Below, one piece after another: positions 1 through 11,295 of a stretch of 64,000 nucleotides of DNA; position 1 is the first letter of the stretch, and each line of letters begins with the position of its first letter. The stretch comes from Listeria monocytogenes (lineage in GTDB: Bacteria; Bacillota; Bacilli; Lactobacillales; Listeriaceae): positions 692,501 to 756,500 of the forward strand of contig NZ_CP054041.1 in the NCBI RefSeq assembly GCF_013282665.1. Direction: 5' to 3'. The notes beneath the pieces are model-generated. The model did not search any database and was not told the origin of the DNA. It saw nothing but the letters and a program-made list of their open reading frames with translations. The position numbers were made by a program, and so were the translations under genes.

Positions 1-1828
<1,828 letters not shown>

Positions 1829-2000
1829 AATTTACTTCTACGAAGTAAAGGTTGTTTTTCTGATTTTCTGTATCAGCGATGATACTTCCAATCAGATGAA
1901 AGATTCACTTTCAGATGATTCTTGGTTACTTGTGTCATAGATAATCACTTATCTACGCTAACTTTACTAACTTTCTTATCTAGTTTTCAAAGAACAATTT
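1829..2000 (-). other. 23S leader with boxA-like antitermination element
   Basis: This is the spacer between tRNA-Ala and 23S. On the minus strand 1982-1996 reads TGTTCTTTGAAAACT, the boxA-like pre-23S motif common in Firmicute rRNA operons. The segment next to the 23S start should pair with post-23S sequence as a processing stem, but that partner is outside the window. No gene is visible. Confidence 0.6.
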
Positions 2001-2076
2001 TGGTGGAGCCTAGCGGGATCGAACCGCTGACCTCCTGCGTGCAAAGCAGGCGCTCTCCCAGCTGAGCTAAGGCCCC
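2001..2076 (-). tRNA. tRNA-Ala (TGC)
   Basis: A full cloverleaf of 76 nt can be read on the minus strand. It starts GGGGCCTTAGCTCAGC, has anticodon TGC inside a CTTTGCACG loop, a T-loop GGTTCGATCC, and an encoded 3' CCA. It is one of two tRNAs in the 16S-23S spacer. Confidence 0.97.
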
Positions 2077-2122
2077 ATAAAAGAATAGGATTCGTTGTAT
2101 TTCTTGTGTCAGAAAGAAAAAG

Positions 2123-2196
<74 letters not shown>

Positions 2197-2320
2197 GTCA
2201 AAAATGTAGTGGCGCGATGCTTCAAGCATGGTGCCTTGCATACTTTATCTGACATAAAAAGAGAGTAACCTCTCAAAACTGAACAAATGTAGAAGAACGA
2301 AAACACACAGGTTTCCTTTT

Positions 2321-3878
<1,558 letters not shown>

Positions 3879-4113
3879 ATAAATTGAATTTGAATACTTA
3901 TTCAACACCGTGAATAAGATTCCTTGCGTCAAATTGACTTCGCTAGCAATTAAATTACTAGTTTGTTTTGTTGAAAACAGCTTTCTGTTTTCTGCCCTGC
4001 GATTACCAGTGAGACTTTACGTCTCATTGCTTTTCGTCTTCTTTTTTGTTCAGTTTTCAAAGGTCAGTTTCTTTTGCTGCGAAAGCGTTTTGTCCGCATC
4101 AGCAACGTTTATA
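3879..4113 (-). other. 16S leader with boxA-like element
   Basis: This is the transcribed leader upstream of 16S. On the minus strand near 4047-4063 it contains CCTTTGAAAACTGAAC, the Firmicute boxA-type antitermination and processing region. The inverted repeat around 4008-4026 (minus GAGACGTAAAGTCTC) can form a hairpin. No gene is visible. Confidence 0.55.
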
Positions 4114-4142
4114 AATATACCAAGATTTTTGCCTTTCGTCAA
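4114..4142 (-). promoter_or_regulatory. rRNA operon SigA promoter
   Basis: The minus strand carries -35 TTGACG (4137-4142), a 17-bp spacer and -10 TATATT (4114-4119). An A-rich stretch immediately upstream resembles an UP element. It is correctly placed and oriented to drive the 16S leader. A second rRNA promoter was not identified. Confidence 0.8.
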
Positions 4143-4226
4143 TACTTTTTACAAAGTTTTTTAAATAAAGATGAAAAAAGATGGATTTGGTGTATAAATT
4201 AGTGATTAAATGGCGCTTCTAAAACA

Positions 4227-4985
4227 TTATGTTGTATAAATTTGCATTCCTTTTTCTTCAAATTGTTCTTTTAATACTGGATCTATTTCTTTTCCAGTGA
4301 TAATAGAAGAGATTTCGTCTAAGGCTGCGTATTTATAGAGCGAAATGCGACCGAACTTGGTGTGGTCTGTTACTAAGATTACTTCATCGGCTGAGTGGAG
4401 CATTTGTTGCTTAGCTGGGATTAGGTATTCGTCGTAGTGCATTAAGCCTTTGTCGATATCGAGCGCTGGTGTGGTTACAAATGCTTTATGTACGTGAATG
4501 CTCTGCAAGGTTCCGCTTGTAATCATACCATTAAGGATGAAAGTTTCTGGGTAGATAACGCCGCCTGTCACAATTACTTTAGACGGAGAAAAGCGCATAA
4601 TGGAAGCTACATTGATATCGTTTGTTATGACGGTTAGTTTGGATCGGTCTTTTAATGCGGTTGCGATGTGTCCGGTTGTTGTTCCGGCGTCAAGAATGAT
4701 TGTATCGCCGTCTTTGACCATTGTCGCTGCTAATGTGGCAATGCGTTGTTTTTCTTCGTAGCGCACTTCGCTTCGTTTTTTCCAATTAGGTTCGGAAACT
4801 ACTTTTTCCTCTATCATAACTCCGCCGTGGGTTCTTTTTAGCTTTTTGTCTTTTTCTAAAGAGGTTAAATCGCGGCGAATGGTTGCTTCATGGACTTCAA
4901 AATGTTTAGCTAATTCGCTAACTGTTGCTATTTTTCGGCTTTTGACATATTGGACGATGGCGCGTTTTCGTTCGATAGATAGCAC
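4227..4985 (-). CDS. DeoR-family transcriptional regulator
   Basis: The 252-residue protein has the standard DeoR layout. An N-terminal helix-turn-helix (about 18-42, ending in EATIRRDLTSLE) precedes a C-terminal DeoRC sensor fold with the phosphate-binding motif DAGTTTGHIA. Family members usually repress sugar genes and release DNA on binding a phosphorylated sugar; the effector here cannot be told. The GTG start follows AAGGAGGGG at good spacing. It lies downstream of pgi, separated by a terminator, and co-directional with the rRNA operon below it; no clear terminator is visible between its stop and the rRNA promoter. Position beside pgi suggests, but does not prove, a link to hexose phosphate. 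Confidence 0.9.
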   Translation of the reverse strand: MLSIERKRAIVQYVKSRKIATVSELAKHFEVHEATIRRDLTSLEKDKKLKRTHGGVMIEEKVVSEPNWKKRSEVRYEEKQRIATLAATMVKDGDTIILDAGTTTGHIATALKDRSKLTVITNDINVASIMRFSPSKVIVTGGVIYPETFILNGMITSGTLQSIHVHKAFVTTPALDIDKGLMHYDEYLIPAKQQMLHSADEVILVTDHTKFGRISLYKYAALDEISSIITGKEIDPVLKEQFEEKGMQIYTT

Positions 4986-5044
4986 TTCTTCCCCTCCTTT
5001 TGTTTAACTATATGGTAACTCCAATAGAGGAAAATCGCAAACAA

Positions 5045-5079
5045 ACAAAAAAACCTTGGAGCCATTGGCCCCAAGGTTT
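5045..5079 (-). terminator. Rho-independent terminator of pgi
   Basis: On the minus strand an AAACCTTGG/CCAAGGTTT stem is followed by a T7 tract. It lies just after the pgi stop. Confidence 0.9.
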
Positions 5080-5090
5080 GGAAATGAAAA

Positions 5091-6443
5091 TTAATCATTT
5101 AAGCGTTTTTCTAGTTCTGCTTTTTTGTCTTCGAAGCCTGGTTTGCCAAGTAATGCAAACATATTGGCTTTGTATGCTTCTACACCTGGTTGGTCAAATG
5201 GATTTACGCCATTTAGGTAACCGCTGATAGCTACTGCTTTTTCAAAGAAGTATACTAGGTAACCAAAAGTATATGCATCTAGTTCTGGTACTTCTACAAC
5301 AAAGTTTGGAACTTCGCCGTCTGTATGTGCTAGAAGTGTTCCTTCAAATGCTTTTGTATTAACGAAATCAACTGTTTCACCTGCAAGATAATTTAAGCCA
5401 TCTAAATCCACGTCTTCTTTATTAATAGTTATGTTGTGGCGTGGTTTATCCACTTTGATAACTGTTTCAAAAAGATTACGGCGTCCGTCTTGGATATATT
5501 GACCGATAGAGTGCAAGTCAGTGGAGAAGTTCGCGCTGGATGGGTAAATACCTTTTTTGTCTTTACCTTCACTTTCACCGAATAATTGTTTCCACCACTC
5601 GTTAAAGTATTGCAAGCCTGGCTCATAGCTGATTAGAAGTTCTGTTACTTTTCCTTTACGGTAAAGAACGTTACGAGCTGCTGCGTATTGGTAGGCAATA
5701 TTGTTTTTAAGTTCTGGTTTGTCGAAATCTTTGCTAGCTGCTGCTGCTCCGTTCATAAGAGCATCGATATCAACACCGCTAACTGCGATTGGAAGTAAAC
5801 CTACTGCAGTTAAAACGGAGAAACGTCCGCCAACATCATCTGGAACAACAAATGTTTCGTAGCCTTCGTTGTCAGCTAATGTTTTTAGTGCGCCTTTTGC
5901 TTTATCCGTTGTAGCGTAAATGCGTTTTTTCGCGCCTTCTTCGCCATATTTTTTGATTAAAAGTTCTTTGAAAACACGGAAAGCGATTGCTGGCTCTGTT
6001 GTTGTTCCGGATTTAGAAATAACGTTAACAGAGAAGTCACGGTCGCCAACTACTTCAATTAAGTCATGTAAGTAAGAAGAACTGATGCTATTTCCCGCAA
6101 AGAATACTTGAGGTGTTTTACGCGCACCTTTTTCAAGTACATTATAGAAGGAATGATTTAAAGTTTCGATTGCTGCACGTGCTCCAAGGTAAGAACCACC
6201 GATTCCGATAACGATTAATACGTCGGAGTCACTGTGGATTTTTTCGGTTGCTTTTTTGATACGAGCAAATTCTTCTTTGTCGTAATCTGTTGGTAAGTTA
6301 ATCCAACCAAGTGCGTCATTACCAGCACCTGTACCATTATGTAATGAATCATGAGCTGCTTTTACTGCTGGTTCAAGATAATCAAGTTCGCGTTCTTCAA
6401 AAAAACGGAGCGCTTTGGAATAATCAAATTTAATATGTGTCAT
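5091..6443 (-). CDS. pgi: glucose-6-phosphate isomerase
   Basis: This 450-residue protein interconverts glucose-6-phosphate and fructose-6-phosphate in the cytoplasm, at the entry to glycolysis and the branch to the pentose pathway. Diagnostic motifs are [11 protein letters not shown], the SIS-domain phosphate loop [13 protein letters not shown], and the C-terminal [15 protein letters not shown] block with the catalytic lysine. Length matches the short Bacillus-type enzyme. The ATG follows a TGGAGGG site. It appears monocistronic, with its own promoter (6481-6509) and a strong terminator. Confidence 0.98.
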   Translation of the reverse strand: MTHIKFDYSKALRFFEERELDYLEPAVKAAHDSLHNGTGAGNDALGWINLPTDYDKEEFARIKKATEKIHSDSDVLIVIGIGGSYLGARAAIETLNHSFYNVLEKGARKTPQVFFAGNSISSSYLHDLIEVVGDRDFSVNVISKSGTTTEPAIAFRVFKELLIKKYGEEGAKKRIYATTDKAKGALKTLADNEGYETFVVPDDVGGRFSVLTAVGLLPIAVSGVDIDALMNGAAAASKDFDKPELKNNIAYQYAAARNVLYRKGKVTELLISYEPGLQYFNEWWKQLFGESEGKDKKGIYPSSANFSTDLHSIGQYIQDGRRNLFETVIKVDKPRHNITINKEDVDLDGLNYLAGETVDFVNTKAFEGTLLAHTDGEVPNFVVEVPELDAYTFGYLVYFFEKAVAISGYLNGVNPFDQPGVEAYKANMFALLGKPGFEDKKAELEKRLND

Positions 6444-6480
6444 TATTTTCCCTCCAAATTTTAAAAAAGTTTCTTTACTA

Positions 6481-6509
6481 ACTTTATATCAATCAGTGCT
6501 TTTTAGCAA
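6481..6509 (-). promoter_or_regulatory. probable SigA promoter of pgi
   Basis: On the minus strand TTGCTA (6504-6509), a 17-bp spacer and TAAAGT (6481-6486) lie about 40 bp upstream of the pgi start. Confidence 0.55.
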
Positions 6510-6544
6510 GGCTTGACCTTCTGAATTTTGTGCCTTTTTGAAAA

Positions 6545-6952
6545 TTAGGTATAGTTTTCATATAAGACTCCCTCGCTTCTGACTAGTTCGTTTAATGATA
6601 ATTGGTCTACAGCTAATAAATCATCTGCGAGGGGGATAGGTATCCATTTTACCCGAAACACATTGTCGTTATCGGAAGCAAGAAGCACACTCCCAACAGG
6701 TTTTGCTCGAAAAACAAATGTACAGACGTGCTCCCATGTAGCACGACGTTCTTTGCAGTGTAAGATAGACTCTATTTCTATATCGATATTTGTCTGCTCT
6801 TTCACTTTACTCGCTAGCGCTTCTTCCATTGTTTGATTTGTTTCGACTTGTCCTCCTGGAAACGCCCATGTCAAATTACGATCTCTTACCACTAGTATCT
6901 CGTCTTTCTTCTCGTTATATACAAATGCCTGCACATGAATAGACCTTTTCAT
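6545..6952 (-). CDS. Nudix-fold protein with degenerate Nudix box
   Basis: The 135-residue protein has MutT/Nudix topology: an N-terminal strand with KRSIHVQAFVYN, then WAFPGGQVETNQTMEEALA leading into the helix. Aligned to the consensus Gx5Ex7REUxEExGU (box starting at G34), the catalytic positions read Q40, S48, K49, E52, Q53 and N55. Only E52 of the usual glutamates remains. This predicts weak or no pyrophosphohydrolase activity, or a changed reaction. The ATG follows AAAGGGGGA. The downstream neighbour on this strand is pgi, upstream is a YugI-type gene. The function is unknown; a sensor or binding role is possible. Confidence 0.8.
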   Translation of the reverse strand: MKRSIHVQAFVYNEKKDEILVVRDRNLTWAFPGGQVETNQTMEEALASKVKEQTNIDIEIESILHCKERRATWEHVCTFVFRAKPVGSVLLASDNDNVFRVKWIPIPLADDLLAVDQLSLNELVRSEGVLYENYT

Positions 6953-7043
6953 GTAAATCCCCCTTTTGACTATTTTATAATATTGAATAAATAGAAAATT
7001 ATTACTAACTATTCCCTTTTTCTAAAATTTTAGTCAATTAAAT

Positions 7044-7095
7044 TTATCAGCCTAGCTCATCTCCCTGAAAAAGGGCTTGGTAACTAGGCTGATAA
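7044..7095 (-). terminator. inverted repeat, probable terminator of yugI-like gene
   Basis: A perfect 12-bp stem (7044-7055 with 7084-7095) holds a 28-nt loop that itself contains CCCTGAAAAAGGG. The T tract on the minus strand is short (AAATTTAATT), so termination may be incomplete. It could also shape the leader of the downstream Nudix gene. Confidence 0.6.
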
Positions 7096-7101
7096 GGGGT
7101 T

Positions 7102-7455
7102 TTATTTGTCTGCTTTTTTAATCCATTCTTCTAGTTTATCGCGCAAAGTGTTAAAACCTTCGTCGTTTTCGCTAGATGAAACTGATTTCTTTTTAATTGG
7201 TTGTTCTTTTGGTGCTTCTTCTGTTGCTCTAATAGAAAGACTGATTTTATTTTTTTCTTCATCAATATCTAGAATTTTCACTTTGACTTCTTGCCCAACT
7301 TCTAGAAAATCATGGATATCTTTGACAAAGCCATGCGTGATTTCTGAAATATGAACTAAGCCTTGTGTCGAATTATCTAGCGCTACAAATGCTCCGTAGC
7401 TTTGAATTCCTGCGATTTTACCAGAAACTACATCTCCTACTTTGAATGTACTCAT
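7102..7455 (-). CDS. S1-domain RNA-binding protein, YugI/GSP13 type
   Basis: This 117-residue protein has one S1 domain at about residues 1-72 (motifs VGDVVSGKIAGIQSYGAFVA and GLVHISEI), then a charged linker and a C-terminal FNTLRDKLEEWIKK helix, as in Bacillus YugI (general stress protein 13). S1 proteins of this type associate with ribosomes or RNA; the exact job is not established. An ATG also lies two codons upstream, but AGGTGG sits at 7 nt from the ATG at 7455 and only 1 nt from the earlier one. The family also starts at this point. Confidence 0.9.
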   Translation of the reverse strand: MSTFKVGDVVSGKIAGIQSYGAFVALDNSTQGLVHISEITHGFVKDIHDFLEVGQEVKVKILDIDEEKNKISLSIRATEEAPKEQPIKKKSVSSSENDEGFNTLRDKLEEWIKKADK

Positions 7456-7494
7456 CCTCATTCCACCTACTTTCAGCCTTACAATATTTTATAA

Positions 7495-7523
7495 ATTATA
7501 ACACTTAGGCGAAACTTTAACAA
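7495..7523 (-). promoter_or_regulatory. SigA promoter of yugI-like gene
   Basis: The minus strand reads TTGTTA (7518-7523), a 17-bp spacer and TATAAT (7495-7500), with TG one base before the -10. Confidence 0.75.
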
Positions 7524-7566
7524 TTATTCTAAATCCTTCTATGGTGAGCTTTCTGGGTAGAATTTA

Positions 7567-7575
7567 TGCTATAAT
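7567..7575 (+). promoter_or_regulatory. extended -10 promoter of the aminotransferase gene
   Basis: TGCTATAAT (7567-7575) lies 34 bp before the likely start codon. No good -35 is visible, which is usual for extended -10 promoters. Confidence 0.6.
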
Positions 7576-7608
7576 TGAGGCGAATGAAAGAGAAGGAGCG
7601 TGACATAT

Positions 7609-8775
7609 TTGAGTCAATTTGATGAAGTCATTCCACGTATTGGAACTAATTCAGAGAAGTGGGACGGGGCAGAAGAATTATTTGGCAGAAAAGATATTAT
7701 TCCGATGTGGGTAGCGGATATGGATTTCCGTGCGCCCCAGCCAGTACTTGATGCATTTCAGCGTCAAATCGATCATGGGATTTTCGGTTATTCGACCAAG
7801 TCAAAAGCACTTGTCGAAGCTGTTATTGATTGGAACAAAGAGCAGCATCAGTTTGAAATCGATCCGAGCACGCTATTTTTTAATGGAGCGGTTGTTCCGA
7901 CAATTTCGTTAGCGATTCGTTCTCTCACAAATGAAGGTGATGCGGTTTTAATGGTTTCGCCCATTTACCCGCCATTTTTCAATGTAACAAAAGCCACTGA
8001 ACGGAAAGTGGTTATGTCGCCACTTATATATGAAAATCGGCAATATCGAATGGATTTTACCGATTTAGAAAAACGGATGAAAGAAGAAAAAGTAAAATTA
8101 TTCCTTCTATGCAATCCACAAAACCCTGGTGGACGTTGTTTCACCGAAGAAGAACTTGTGGAGTTAGCGAGACTATGTGAGAAGTACCAAATTCCGATTG
8201 TTTCGGATGAAATTCATGCTGATTTAGTGATGAAAAATCATAAACATGTACCAATGATGGTCGCAGCATCGTTTTATCAAGATCAAATTATTACGTTGAT
8301 GGCGGCTACAAAAACATTTAACTTAGCGGCTATTAAAGCTTCCTACTATATTATTACGAATAAAGATTATCAGGCCAAATTCGCTGCGGAGCAAAAGTAC
8401 GCTACGACTAACGGGCTTAATGTCTTTGGGATTGTTGGTACAGAAGCAGCTTATCGTCACGGTGCACCTTGGTTAAAAGAGCTGAAAGAATATATTTATA
8501 GTAACTACGAATATGTCAAAGCAGCACTCGAAAAAGAAGTACCAGAAGTTGGCGTGACGGACTTAGAAGCAACTTATTTGATGTGGCTTGATTGCCGTGC
8601 CCTGCCAAAAGACGAAAAAACGATTTACGCTGATTTAATTGAAGCTGGCGTTGGTGTTCAAATGGGTTCTGGATTTGGACATTCCGGGAAAGGCTTTGTC
8701 CGTTTTAACATCGCCTGTCCAAAAGAAACTTTAGAAAAAGCTGTGAAACTTTTGATTCAAGGCTTAAAAAAATAA
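7609..8775 (+). CDS. PLP-dependent aminotransferase / C-S lyase, PatB-MalY type
   Basis: This fold-type I PLP enzyme of 388 residues resembles B. subtilis PatB and MalY, which cleave cystathionine and related thioethers. Visible motifs are PMWVADMDF near the N-terminus, SPIYPPF, CNPQNPGG, SDEIHADL (PLP-ring Asp near 200) and the Schiff-base lysine in ATKTFNLA (K235). The TTG at 7609 is chosen because AGAAGGAG lies 10 nt upstream; the in-frame GTG at 7600 nearly touches that site. The gene is transcribed alone and ends in a hairpin terminator. Whether the in vivo role is beta-lyase or transaminase cannot be decided from sequence. Confidence 0.9.
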   Translation: MSQFDEVIPRIGTNSEKWDGAEELFGRKDIIPMWVADMDFRAPQPVLDAFQRQIDHGIFGYSTKSKALVEAVIDWNKEQHQFEIDPSTLFFNGAVVPTISLAIRSLTNEGDAVLMVSPIYPPFFNVTKATERKVVMSPLIYENRQYRMDFTDLEKRMKEEKVKLFLLCNPQNPGGRCFTEEELVELARLCEKYQIPIVSDEIHADLVMKNHKHVPMMVAASFYQDQIITLMAATKTFNLAAIKASYYIITNKDYQAKFAAEQKYATTNGLNVFGIVGTEAAYRHGAPWLKELKEYIYSNYEYVKAALEKEVPEVGVTDLEATYLMWLDCRALPKDEKTIYADLIEAGVGVQMGSGFGHSGKGFVRFNIACPKETLEKAVKLLIQGLKK

Positions 8776-8784
8776 CTTATTTTG

Positions 8785-8818
8785 AGAAACTAAGTTGCAA
8801 ATACTTAGTTTCTTTCTT
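8785..8818 (+). terminator. terminator of the aminotransferase gene
   Basis: The AGAAACTAAG/CTTAGTTTCT stem (8785-8794, 8804-8813) is followed by TTCTTT. Confidence 0.8.
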
Positions 8819-8913
8819 TAGGAAATTGAATATAGCTTTGGTATACTATTCTTTGGAAAGTGAAATAGTGTGCATTTTCCGTTTACATAAATTTAAAGGA
8901 GTTGGTATAACCG

Positions 8914-10017
8914 ATGTTTTTAGGGCTTCGTGAATTAGTTTATTCTAAGTTGCGCTATATTTTAGTAACAGGCATCATGGTCTTAATTATGTTACTATCA
9001 CTTATTTTATCAGGGCTGGCAAACGGGCTTGCTTATGATAATGCTTCATCTGTCGCAGATAACGGGGTTCCATATTATGTGCTCAGCAAAGACGCCCAAG
9101 ACAAATTATCTAGATCCCAGTTCCCAGAATCCAAACTCGCTGATGTAAAAAAAGATGCGAATGTAAAGGACGCTGCGGTTCTCGGTCAATCTATGCAAAC
9201 ATTAAAACGGGAAAGTGACGATAAAAAGTTTAGTGTCGCACTTTTCGGTATTCAACCAGATAGCTTTCTCGCTCCAAAAATTTCTGACGGAGCTAACATA
9301 CAAGTGACAAAACCTGACGAAATCGTCGTTGATTCTTCCTTAAAGTCAGACGGAATCAAAATTGGCGATGTTTTGATGGATGATATTTTAAATAGAGAAT
9401 TAACAGTTGTCGGCTTTACGGAAAATCAAAAGTATAGCCATGCTCCCGTTGTTTATATTAATATCGCGACTTGGCAAGAAATCAATCCTGTTTTATATCA
9501 CCAAAAAATTCCGCAAACAAGTACTATTGCGATTAAAACAGAAAATCCTGATAAAGGTGTAACCCTTTCGGATAAAGATTTAACGACGATCGATCACAAA
9601 GAGTTTTTAAATCAAATTCCAGGTTACTCGGCGGAACAAATGACACTTAACATGATGATTTTCTTCTTAATCATTATTGGCGGATTTATTTTAACCGCGT
9701 TCTTCTATGTTATGACGCTTCAAAAAACAACGCAATTTGGTATTTTGAAAGCATTGGGTACAAAAACTAGCTACTTAGTTAAGAGCATTATTACCCAAGT
9801 GGTGATTATTTCGATTATTAGTATTTTAATTAGTGTCGGTGTAACGCTGATTTTACCAAGCATTATGCCAGCAGCAATGCCATTTAGATTAAGTCCGATG
9901 ACGATTGCACTTTATAGTGGTTTGTTTTTCTTAGTCGCTTTATTTGGCGCTCTTCTATCACTTAGACGAATCGCTAAAGTAGATGCGTTGGATGCTATTC
10001 GAGGAGGTGATGAATAA
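8914..10017 (+). CDS. ABC transporter permease, HrtB-like (FtsX/MacB fold)
   Basis: This 367-residue membrane protein has one N-terminal membrane helix (about 16-38), a large extracellular MacB-type domain, and three C-terminal helices (about 245-270, 285-312, 330-350) ending in the FtsX signature ...VDALDAIRGG. The start (LRELVYSKLRYILVTGIM) and the membrane block (FYVMTLQKTTQFGILKALG) closely resemble S. aureus HrtB, which with HrtA exports excess haem. The ATG follows TAAAGGAG. The stop overlaps the start of the ATPase gene (TAATG), so the two are translationally coupled. No haem-sensing HssRS or HrtR gene is adjacent, so the substrate is an inference from similarity. Confidence 0.88.
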   Translation: MFLGLRELVYSKLRYILVTGIMVLIMLLSLILSGLANGLAYDNASSVADNGVPYYVLSKDAQDKLSRSQFPESKLADVKKDANVKDAAVLGQSMQTLKRESDDKKFSVALFGIQPDSFLAPKISDGANIQVTKPDEIVVDSSLKSDGIKIGDVLMDDILNRELTVVGFTENQKYSHAPVVYINIATWQEINPVLYHQKIPQTSTIAIKTENPDKGVTLSDKDLTTIDHKEFLNQIPGYSAEQMTLNMMIFFLIIIGGFILTAFFYVMTLQKTTQFGILKALGTKTSYLVKSIITQVVIISIISILISVGVTLILPSIMPAAMPFRLSPMTIALYSGLFFLVALFGALLSLRRIAKVDALDAIRGGDE

Positions 10018-10697
10018 TGGAAACTCTACTATCTTTTGATAAGGTGTATAAAGATTACCCATCCGGTCCTTCAATTATTCATGCACTGAAGGAAACAAAC
10101 TTTGAAGCTAAAAAAGGCGAACTAATCGCGATTGTTGGCCCGAGTGGTTCTGGTAAAAGTACGCTACTTTCTCTTGCCGGAGCGCTATTAACACCGACTG
10201 GCGGAACGATTTCTATTAACGGCAAATCTGTCGGAAACTTATCTTCTAAAGAACAAACGGCTCTCCGCTTAGAAGAAATCGGCTTTATTTTCCAAGCAGC
10301 TCATCTGGTTCCTTATTTACATGTAAAAGATCAAATCAGCTTTATTGGAAAAATGGCTGGGAAAAGTGCGGCGGAGCTTGAAAAAGATACAGCTTCACTT
10401 CTAAGCCAACTTGGCATTAGCGATCGCGCAAATTTCTATCCAAAAGATTTATCTGGCGGTCAAAAGCAACGTGTCGCTATTGCTCGCGCGCTTATTAATC
10501 AACCTTCCGTTATTTTAGCCGACGAACCAACTGCGAGCCTTGATACAGAAAGAAGTCGTGAAGTTGTCGAGCTTATCCGGAATGAAGTTGTGCAAACGAG
10601 CCGAACAGCAATCATGGTAACACATGACGAACGTATGCTAGATTTAGTCAACCATGTATATCGTATGGAAGACGGAATACTTACCCAAGAAAGCTAA
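10017..10697 (+). CDS. ABC transporter ATPase, HrtA-like
   Basis: The 226-residue ATPase is of the LolD/MacB subfamily. The Walker A is GPSGSGKST, the Q-loop lies in GFIFQAAHLVPYL, the signature is LSGGQKQR, the Walker B is VILADEPTASLD, and the H-loop is MVTHDE. The GFIFQ.SHLVPYL-type segment and size match staphylococcal HrtA. It should form a dimer that powers the upstream HrtB-like permease. It overlaps that gene by one base and ends at a strong terminator shared with the convergent PTS gene. Confidence 0.92.
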   Translation: METLLSFDKVYKDYPSGPSIIHALKETNFEAKKGELIAIVGPSGSGKSTLLSLAGALLTPTGGTISINGKSVGNLSSKEQTALRLEEIGFIFQAAHLVPYLHVKDQISFIGKMAGKSAAELEKDTASLLSQLGISDRANFYPKDLSGGQKQRVAIARALINQPSVILADEPTASLDTERSREVVELIRNEVVQTSRTAIMVTHDERMLDLVNHVYRMEDGILTQES

Positions 10698-10732
10698 AAA
10701 ACCTGCGTGGCAAAAGCCACACAGGTTTTTTT
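10696..10732. terminator. bidirectional terminator between hrtA-like and PTS IIB genes
   Basis: The CCTGCGTGGC/GCCACACAGG stem has T7 on the plus strand and T6 on the minus strand, serving both convergent genes. Confidence 0.9.
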
Positions 10733-10737
10733 ATTGT

Positions 10738-11052
10738 TTATTTTTGGAAACCGTTGATTAAGTCTAATGCTTGACCTAGTACTTTTTCACCGTTCATCGT
10801 ACCATAAGCCGCCATGTCGATAACATCTACTGGAATTTTCCCAGCAGCTAATTCATCCACTGTTTTTTTCTGATAACGTACTTGTGGTCCTAATAATACT
10901 ACATCTGCATCGTCAATTAAGTTACTTACTTCAGCAATAGAATATGCTTCAATTTCGCAAGCTTCTCCACGACTTTCTGCTGCTTGACGCATTTTTGTTA
11001 CTAAAAGGCTTGTTGACATCCCTGCCGCACATACTAAAACAATATTTTTCAT
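10738..11052 (-). CDS. orphan PTS EIIB component, lactose/cellobiose family
   Basis: The 104-residue protein is a single EIIB domain of the lactose/cellobiose (chitobiose) PTS class. The phosphocysteine is C8 in KNIVLVCAAGMSTS, with the P-loop following, then LLGPQVRYQ. Such domains take phosphate from IIA and pass it to sugar held by IIC. No IIA or IIC gene is in reach, so it either partners proteins encoded elsewhere or acts in regulation. The ATG at 11052 follows GAAAGGAAAG; a longer in-frame extension upstream has no site and does not fit the domain. Confidence 0.92.
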   Translation of the reverse strand: MKNIVLVCAAGMSTSLLVTKMRQAAESRGEACEIEAYSIAEVSNLIDDADVVLLGPQVRYQKKTVDELAAGKIPVDVIDMAAYGTMNGEKVLGQALDLINGFQK

Positions 11053-11098
11053 CGTAATCTTTCCTTTCAGATTAAGGCTACTTTCTTTGTACACTCTT

Positions 11099-11127
11099 AT
11101 TATAACTACCTTTAGCTTTTTAAACAA
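11099..11127 (-). promoter_or_regulatory. SigA promoter of the PTS IIB gene
   Basis: The minus strand reads TTGTTT (11122-11127), a 17-bp spacer and TATAAT (11099-11104). Confidence 0.75.
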
Positions 11128-11295
11128 GTAAACTACCGGGGTATAGGAAAAATAATTAAAAATGCGAAAAACCATTGCGATTTCACGTGAAAAGAGCGAT
11201 AATAGACAATAACTTTATCCGAAAGGTCAGAAAATTTCGCATCATCCAAAAACACCACTTTCGGGAGAAAAAAATTCAGATCAGGAGTGTGTTGC

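Noticed and set aside
5000..5227. 75-codon frame opposite the pgi 3' end
   Set aside because: It runs through the pgi terminator and antisense to pgi, without a ribosome site.
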